In this document: positions 57,275 to 64,000 of the stretch, piece after piece
Position numbering within the stretch: the stretch's first letter is position 1
How the letters are laid out: every line of letters begins with the position of its first letter
NCBI RefSeq assembly: GCF_001625305.1
Contig: NW_017804020.1
Span: 1,350,545 to 1,414,544, forward strand
Direction of reading: 5' to 3'
DNA: 64,000 nucleotides
Source of the DNA: Branchiostoma belcheri
Taxonomy: Eukaryota; Chordata; Leptocardii; Amphioxiformes; Branchiostomatidae
Program-made: the position numbers and the translations under genes
The notes under the pieces: model-generated
Seen by the model: the letters and a program-made list of their open reading frames with translations, nothing else
Databases searched by the model: none
Told to the model about the DNA's origin: nothing

Positions 57275-59064
57275 CAGTCAAACCTGCCTATAGTGGTCAC
57301 TCAAGGGACTGGCCAAATTTGACCACTATGGCCAGGTGACCACTATAGAGAAACAGCCGGTTAGTTGAACCCCCCCCCCCCCGAAAAAAAAGGGACACAT
57401 GCTTTGAGTACCAACAGTGATGTCTTTATTCTGAAACATATGAATACATACATTTGCAAAGGTAAACCTCTTTTATATGTACATGTGTTAGTTCAATAAT
57501 TTGTTGTTCTTTTGCTTTAGTTGTACTTTATTTTGTACTTGCTTGAAAAAAAAAAGAAATACAGAAATATTGCATGGAAACATTAACTTGACATCAAAGA
57601 TACATACACTCAACATATTCAGTTAATCTATTCTGGGACAATGAAACCATTCACATAATTTAAAACATACAAAATCACTGGTTGTCATTTACTGTTCTTG
57701 TGTACATACTAGTACTACATGTGGCTAAAGAAAAGAAAGCAAATCAAGCAACAAACTTTCAACTCCAAACAAATTTCTATCGACTGCAAAATCATTTAAT
57801 CTAAGCTCAGCTTTCGACGATTTCTTCTCACTCTCTCTGCCAGTCGAATCACTTCCACCTTTTGGAATAAGTTTGGCGTCCGTCTTTCCGCTTTCGCTAT
57901 CGTTTCTCCGCAATCGCCACGTTACTAGTAGTTGTTGTTAGTCGAAAAGTGGAAGAGAACGACATCGCCATGTTTTTGTTCTTTGGTGAACACTTGCTTC
58001 GCGCGACCGACACGCCACAGCGAATTCCAACCACGTAAATAAGTTATTTTGTACCAAGATGCTGTCTATTTAGTTAACAGCAAAATAATTGTTAGTCAGT
58101 TGCCAGTTACTTTCCGTTTTTGGTCGTTTTTGAACATGAAAACTTAGCGAAAACTCTCCTTTGTTTACGGCTTGGGTTTCTCCCCGCGTGGGTTGTCTGC
58201 CTCTACCATTATGCCAATGTGGTAGTCAACAGGAAATTTTCTCCTTTCAGACTTATATCTTTTCTAAAATATCCACTACAGTGTTAAATTTACATCTAAC
58301 ATTAATTGTAGTAATGTATTTCAAATGTTTTCATAATGTAATTACGTCATTTGACGCTAATGAAGTTAAATAAAACTCGGCGTATCTACCTCCATAACAG
58401 TGGAGTCTTCCGATGACCCCAATTGACCTCCCTCTGCAGCCAACATGCGCCATCTTGGAAAAATACGAAACGCATTTTCGAGCCAAATTTCTTTAATTAT
58501 GCCCATGAAAAACGGAGCTATGCACATATCTACGCATTTCAAGGAATCGAGAAACCAAATATGGATATTCTTAAGTTTTTTGTAAAGATAATTTGCCGTA
58601 ATCTTCGCCGAGCGGCCGAGTCCATTGAAAGCTCCATGCGGCACGCACGGCACTGGTGTTGGCGAAAAACGCAGATATCAAAGACACCCGCGACCGCAGA
58701 AACTTCGTGTCAAAAGTCAGTTTTCCTTTATTTCATACACATATGGAGTCTAATTTTCAGTTCACATTTTAGTAATGTAGCGATCGGAAAATTATCACAA
58801 GGCTCATAACGGTCGTAGCCCGAGGTGGGGTGGTGTTACGGCCGTGGTGCTTAGTGGGTTACGGTCAGCCGCGACCGCTATCGGCGGTGTTGACATGCCG
58901 GCGGGACCGGAATGGGGTGACCGCTGACCGCGTTGAACAGTGACCGCTATAGACACGATTCTTAATGCTTACGTCAATGGGAAAAATTCAAGGGACCGGC
59001 AAAAACTGACCGCTATGGCCGAGTGACCACTATACAAAGGTGACCGCTAGTACAGGTTTGACTG
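57275..59064. mobile_element. 1.8 kb TIR element, CAGTCAAACCTG ends
   Basis: The left end CAGTCAAACCTGCCTATAGT mirrors the right end CTAGTACAGGTTTGACTG. TA is on both sides. Subterminal zones at each end are packed with inverted copies of GACCACTATGGCC and TGACCACTATAG-like words (GTGACCACTATAGAG left; AGTGACCACTATACAAAGG and AGTGACCGCTATAGACAC right). The core at 57.7-58.85 kb is CpG-rich and lacks a transposase, so the element is non-autonomous. Confidence 0.85.
57725..57913 (-). other. Short open frame inside the TIR element
   Basis: 62 codons, charged N-terminal half (SESGKTDAKLIPKGGSDSTG) and a leucine-rich end. It may be a captured gene piece or chance. No family recognised. Confidence 0.2.
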
Positions 59065-59070
59065 TATATA

Positions 59071-59257
59071 TGTTGCCATGTAGAAACACCCCCTTTAGGA
59101 TAATGGTTTGATCCGATGTACGCATGCGTACTGCGCAGTTGGTTTGAGAGAACAAAGAATACACTCAGTCGTCTCTATGCTCTGGCTTCGCTGGTCGTAA
59201 TTGCGTTGTCATCTGGAACAGGAACTGTGATCTGGAACGAGGATTGGTAGGGTAACA
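59071..59257 (+). repeat. 5' LTR of the Ty3/gypsy element
   Basis: Starts TGTTGCC and ends GGTAACA, near-perfect inverted LTR termini (TG...CA). It is followed two bases later by a primer-binding site. At 187 bp it is short for the group. It begins six bases after the end of the CAGTCAAACCTG element, with TATA between. The 3' LTR is beyond the window, so pairing cannot be tested here. Confidence 0.65.
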
Positions 59258-59259
59258 TT

Positions 59260-59277
59260 TGGAGGTTCTACCGAGAT
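59260..59277 (+). promoter_or_regulatory. Primer-binding site, tRNA-Gln-like
   Basis: TGGAGGTTCTACCGAGAT: TGG (complement of the CCA end), discriminator, 7 nt acceptor and T-stem complement. It agrees with the 3' end of metazoan tRNA-Gln apart from about one base. Confidence 0.65.
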
Positions 59278-59564
59278 CCTATTTCCTGGAGTAACGGAGC
59301 GGATGAAGCGATTGCGTCGAAGAAACTGCCACAGACGCCGGAGTGAGAGAGAAAAGTTCGCGCCAAAAGTGGTCACGGGACAAAAGGTCAGAGAGGTCAA
59401 ATCATCGTAAACAAAACAAAGTTCAAGGGTTAACAAGATGGCGCCGCGGTTGTAAGGGGGAGGGCGACTGCAGTATTGTTGCTACGAAAGAGAGGTTGAA
59501 AGTCGGTGCGCTGAATCAAGATTACGGTAGTTTTAGAGGGATATTTGAGCACTACAAGAGAAGT

Positions 59565-60599
59565 ATGGCGGAAGGAGGAAAAGGCGCACAGAACAGTAGT
59601 AGTGACGATAAAACATCAGGTCCTCAGACGCCGGAGGTGACGATGAAAAACCTAGTTGATGCCACCACGAACCTGGCACGAGTAGTAAACGGTTGTTTCA
59701 CTGGGATAGAGCGCTTGGGAGAGAGACTGGCCACTTTGGAGGGTGAATCTGCTGGAGAAGGAAGCCACACTGTAAGAAGAGCACTCTGGCAATCGGAGAA
59801 GAAGTCAAGGTGGAAGGTGGATAGCAGCAAGGGCAACCAACAAGCAGGGTCCAACCACAAGAAGGAGTTCAAGATAACAGGACAGGTGGGGCAGCTGAGA
59901 TTTCAGTCCCTCACATATCAAATCAAGAGTGGTTTGAGGCAGGGATATACAGAGGAGGAGGTGGTAGATGCAGTAATCAGGGCGATACCAGCCGGGTCAC
60001 CTCTTCGGACTTACCTGGAAGGGAAAGAACAGTTGAACCTCACATTGGTCGAACAGGTGATAAGAGCCCATGGATTAGAGGAAACTGCTACCGACCTGTA
60101 CCGTAAGTTAAGCATCGGATGCCAAGAAGAAGGGGAGTCTTCACAAGGCTTTGTCACAAGGATGATGGGGCTGAGAGACAAGGTGGTAGAAGCATCAAAG
60201 GAAGAAGATGGACTATATGACGCCAAATTGGTCCAGGCGATGTTCCTCCGCTCCGTACAAACAGGCCTGAGGGACAATAACATTAGGATGGAGATGAAGC
60301 CGCACCTGGTAGCCAACTCCAACAGTAGCGACATCCTACTGTTGGAGAAGTTGAGCCGAGCCATCGTGGACCAGAAAGAACGGGACGAAAAGCTCGCATC
60401 AACAAGCTCACCTCAACAAGCTCACGTCAACAAGGTCACTGTAACAAGCCCGCGGTGCAACCAATGTACACAACAGGGGATGGAGCTGTGCCGTCATTGT
60501 TTCAGGTGTGGGGGAAACAACCACATCGCTCGGTGGTGCCGAAACAAGAACCAGGGAAACGCTTCAGGGGCACCCCAAGGGGACGAGGGGTCGTCCTAG
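59565..60599 (+). CDS. gag: Ty3/gypsy Gag polyprotein
   Basis: Structural protein that forms the particle and packages the element RNA. 344 residues from the ATG at 59565 (context AAGTATGG); the frame stays open upstream to 59343 but without a good start. The middle part is a helical capsid-like region ([20 protein letters not shown] through [12 protein letters not shown]). Near the C-terminus is one CCHC knuckle, [14 protein letters not shown], at 60498-60539. The frame overlaps pol by over 80 bp. The C-terminal tail is rich in Gly, Asn and Ser. No stop or frameshift disrupts it. Confidence 0.85.
   Translation: MAEGGKGAQNSSSDDKTSGPQTPEVTMKNLVDATTNLARVVNGCFTGIERLGERLATLEGESAGEGSHTVRRALWQSEKKSRWKVDSSKGNQQAGSNHKKEFKITGQVGQLRFQSLTYQIKSGLRQGYTEEEVVDAVIRAIPAGSPLRTYLEGKEQLNLTLVEQVIRAHGLEETATDLYRKLSIGCQEEGESSQGFVTRMMGLRDKVVEASKEEDGLYDAKLVQAMFLRSVQTGLRDNNIRMEMKPHLVANSNSSDILLLEKLSRAIVDQKERDEKLASTSSPQQAHVNKVTVTSPRCNQCTQQGMELCRHCFRCGGNNHIARWCRNKNQGNASGAPQGDEGSS
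60512..60518 (+). promoter_or_regulatory. -1 ribosomal slippery heptamer GGGAAAC
   Basis: G GGA AAC in the gag frame fits X XXY YYZ exactly, and a -1 slip leads into the pol frame, which is open across this point. The site lies between the second Cys and the His of the gag zinc knuckle. Confidence 0.7.
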
Positions 60600-63500
60600 G
60601 CAGCTCACAACCGTCCCAGAAACGACAACAACAAACAACACCAAATAATGACAATCAACAGCCCTCGGTAACAACAACTAACAACAAACAACAACAACAA
60701 ACAGCAACAGCAAACAACAATCAACAGCAATCGGTTCACGTCAACGCCATGACTGCGTCACATCTAACACCAAAACAAAGAACTAAAATAACAAAGTTAG
60801 TCGGGAATCGGTGCCTGGTGTCGTGTAAGATGGATGACCAGCCAGTCCTGGCATTATGGGACACCGGTGCACAAGTGAGTATCATGACAGATACGTGGAG
60901 AGAGAAGAATCTACCAGAGATCAAGGTCAGACCAGTAATAGAGATACTTGAGGACACAGCAAGCCTCAACTTACAGGCGGCAAATGGTACAGAGATCCCA
61001 TACAGTGGATGGGTAGAGGTCAGTTTTAAACTAAGCGAAGATGACTCACCAGCTATCTCTGTGCCATTTCTGACAACCAACAGCCCTAGCCAGGACCATC
61101 CGATAATTGGATACAACGTCATCGAAGAAATCCAAAAGCGCTGTGGGAGTGACTCTGCCCTGCTGTCGAGGGCGCTGCCGGTTCGGCCACAGAGGGCGGC
61201 GGCCCTGGTTAACCTGATAGAAGAGTTCAGCGTCCCGAACCCGGCAGGAGTGCGGGTCGGCAGGAAGAGAGTTCGGCTACCACGAGGGGCAACAGTTCAA
61301 GTTAGGTGCAGGATTCCTCGTGGCTCAGTGGAGGAGAAACAGATCATGCTGTTTGAACCAGATGAAGCCGGTGATTGGCCCACGGGCCTGGAGGTGGGAC
61401 CGGCACTCATCCCAGTTAACTCAACGGGGATGATCAAGGTGCCTGTAACTAATTCCAACCAATATGATGTCTATCTGCCGGCAAAGACAGTGTTGGGTCG
61501 AGCTGAACCAATACGATCAGCAGTACCGGTTGAGCTGAGGAGAGTGCCTGAGGGATCTCAACACCCAACAACTGAGGACAGGAGACCAGTGAGCGAAGAA
61601 CCACAGCAAACACCACAGCAAGCTCAAGTAAACACGGTTCAGGCAGAAGATGAGTTGTGGGACCCTCCAGTTGACCTGTCACACTTGAGCGAGGAGCAGA
61701 GGGAGATTGTGAAACAGATGCTCCGGGAGGAATCAGGTGCATTTTCTCGAGACGAGTCTGATATCGGCAGTATTGAAGGTCTCAAGCTGAAACTCAACTT
61801 GACAGACACAGAGCCAGTGCAAAAGAATTACGTCTCCATCCCAGCACCTCTGTATAAAGAAGTGAGGGAGTATATTGAGGACCTCATCAACCAGGGGTGG
61901 ATTACCAAATCAAAGTCACCCTACTCCTCCCCGATGGTGTGCGTCCGAAAGAAGGATGGGAGCATGAGGCTCTGCATTGACTACCGCGCCTTGAACGAGA
62001 AGACAATGTCAGACAGGCAACCACTACCGAGGATCCAAGACATCTTGAACCGCCTGAAAGGAAGCACCTGGTTTTCCGTCCTGGATCAGGGTAAGGCCTA
62101 CCATCAAGGCTACATGGATGAGGAAAGTCGGGAGTTCACGGCGTTCGTTACTCCATACGGCTTGTACGAATGGGTTCGAATTCCCTTCGGTCTTAAGAAC
62201 GGACCTCCAGCATATCAGAGACACATGGAAGAGGTATTAGAAGGCCTGAGCCACGTGATCTGTGAACCCTATATGGACGATACCATGGTCCATAGTGACA
62301 CGTTTTGAATCCCATGTTGAGCGGAACAGGAGGGTCTTACGTCGCCTTCAGGAGCACGGGTGCAAGCTTAAACCAAAGAAGTGCATCATGTTCAGGCGGC
62401 AAGTGAGATACGTGGGGAAATTAGTAACTGCTGAGGGCTACACCATGGACCCCGAGGACACGGCAGCTGTCAATGCGCTGAAGGAGAAAACACCTACCAC
62501 AGTGGGGGATGTGCGGAAGCTGCTGGGATTCCTTGGGTACTACCGGACATACATTAAGAACTTCAGTCAGATTGCCAAGCCCCTGTATGATTTGCTGTCA
62601 AATCATGCCCCAAAACAACCAATCAAGTGGACAGAAGAACACCAGAGAATACTCTGCCAACTCACGGAACAGCTGACTAGCCCACCAGTGATGGCATACC
62701 CAGATTTCGAGCGACCCTTTGTACTGCACACTGATGCATCAGCTCAGGGTCTCGGTGCTGTATTGTACCAGCAAAGTGAAGGGAAGCTGCGGGTAATAGC
62801 CTATGGATCGAGGACCCTGACTCAGGCGGAGAAGAACTACCACCTCCATTCAGGGAAGCTCGAGTTTCTCGCCTTGAAGTGGGCTGTCACTGAAAAGTTC
62901 CGGGACTATCTGTACTACGCACCATCGTTCGAAGTGTATACCGACAATAACCCCCTCACCTACGTTCTGAGTACAGCCAAGTTGAATGCGACAGGTCACC
63001 GATGGGTGGCAGAGTTGGCGGACTATAACTTCAGCATCAAGTACCGACCTGGGAAAGCCAATGCAGACGCAGATGTGCTGTCAAGAGTACCACGCCCAAG
63101 TCCAGGAGATGCTGAGCGGTTTATGGCTACCTGCACAGAAGAAGTGAGTGGTGATGTACTGAGTGCCACCACCCAGGCCATGCAGGCGGTTGATCAAGGA
63201 GATGCCACATGGATAAGTGCTATCACTACGAACATTGACAGTCTACCACCTGAAGATAAGAGTGCAAGTATGGGACCATTGAGCAAGAAGGAGATCGGTG
63301 AAGCACAACGTCGAGACTCAGCCATTAGAAAGGTAATTGAACTGAAAGAAGAAGGGAGGAATCCCACTACCCGAGAGAGGCAAGACAACTCATTCGGTAC
63401 AAGAGAGTACATGCGGGAGTGGAAAAGGCTTCAGATCGATGATGAGGGCATTCTCCGCCGGAGAGCTGGTCCAGTTCTGCAAATAGTGCTTCCAAAGGAC

Positions 63501-64000
63501 TATAGAAACATTGTATACCAAGAACTACATGACAAAATGGGCCATCTGGGAGCAGACCGGGTTGTCAGCCTGGCAAGACAACGGTTCTACTGGCCAAAGA
63601 TGCAGAGAGACATAGTTGAATACTGCACCTCCAAGTGTCAGTGCATTAAGCGCCGGAAGCCAAACATTCCAGACAAAGCTCCACTTACTAACATCATCAC
63701 CACTGAGCCGCTACAACTGGTGTCTATTGACTATGTCCACCTTGAAAGGAGCAAAGGTGGCTACGAGTACATTCTGGTGGTTGTGGACCATTTCACACGG
63801 TTTGCTCAAGCATATGCCACCAGGAATAAGGCAGGGAGAACAGCAGCAGAGAAGCTCTTCAATGACTTCATTCCTAGATTTGGGTATCCTCTCAAGATTC
63901 ACCATGATCAAGGAGCGGAGTTTGAAAACAGGTTGTTTCAACGCCTACATCAGCTGAGTGGAGTGTCGCCCTCGAGAACAACTCCCTATCACCCCCAGGG
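60513..64000 (+). pseudogene. pol: Ty3/gypsy Pol: protease, RT, RNase H, integrase; one frame break, cut by the window end
   Basis: Copies the element RNA and inserts the DNA. Open from the gag overlap to TGA at 62306-62308, then open in the next frame from about 62304 to the window end with no stop. Protease: DTGA at 60860-60871. After a Gln/Asn-rich linker and protease, RT begins near 61.8 kb with [24 protein letters not shown] and the catalytic YMDD at 62270-62281. RNase H residues: Asp 62733, Glu 62862, Asp 62943. Integrase: HX4H at 63528-63545, Cys cluster 63624-63644, catalytic Asp codons at 63729 and 63906; the third (Glu) would lie past the edge. One extra T in the TTTT run at 62303-62306 explains the break. 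All catalytic residues seen are intact, so the copy is young, or the break is an assembly error. Confidence 0.85.

Noticed and set aside
59343..59564. Upstream extension of gag
   Set aside because: Open frame but no ATG before 59565; the ATG there has a good context, and the extension overlaps the leader.
1..64000. tRNA or rRNA genes
   Set aside because: No cloverleaf with A and B boxes or rRNA core was seen by eye; a dedicated scan could still find one.

Overview
The window is animal nuclear DNA. It contains two multi-exon genes with GT-AG introns and clear orthologues (AUH and NIT1), one unrecognised two-exon gene with a solitary sister first exon, a Ty3/gypsy retrotransposon running off the right edge, and a very dense population of short inverted-repeat DNA elements. 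NIT1 is not fused to FHIT, as it is in flies and nematodes. Together with the swarm of small MITEs this suggests an invertebrate deuterostome, most likely a lancelet (Branchiostoma). That assignment is an inference from style and gene structure, not from a diagnostic gene.

Layout. 1-21 kb: no gene I can support. The sequence is AT-rich with at least a dozen terminal-inverted-repeat (TIR) elements, including a MITE nested in its own relative at 6.7-7.3 kb, a 1.6 kb element with CpG-rich cargo at 8.5-10.1 kb, and arrays of a TACGCTCTACG motif at 10.7-12.4 kb. 21.2-27 kb: two first exons of identical design (76 nt, phase 1, each behind a TGACGTCATAATC site about 120 bp upstream). The second splices to a Lys/Pro/Ser-rich exon and makes a predicted 260-residue protein of unknown function. 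Between them lie inverted arms of a ~50 bp tandem repeat and an assembly gap. 27-32 kb: remnant of a non-LTR retrotransposon, a possible orphan terminal exon and several MITEs, then a 102 bp palindrome.

32.3-36.2 kb (+): complete AUH (methylglutaconyl-CoA hydratase, leucine breakdown), seven coding exons, 312 residues. 38.4-43.6 kb (-): complete NIT1 (deaminated glutathione amidase), seven coding exons, 333 residues. The two genes converge, and their candidate poly(A) signals lie only about 30 bp apart. 44-45 kb is a CpG-rich promoter region upstream of NIT1 with possible first exons of a divergent + strand gene. 45-57 kb has no recognisable coding exon. 57.3-59.06 kb is a 1.8 kb TIR element. 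Directly after it begins a Ty3/gypsy element: short LTR, tRNA-Gln-like primer site, gag with a zinc knuckle, a -1 slippery heptamer inside that knuckle, and pol with protease, RT, RNase H and part of integrase. Pol carries one frame break just after the RT catalytic motif.

AUH and NIT1 both look mitochondrial (arginine-rich presequences) but act in different pathways. Their adjacency looks positional, not functional.
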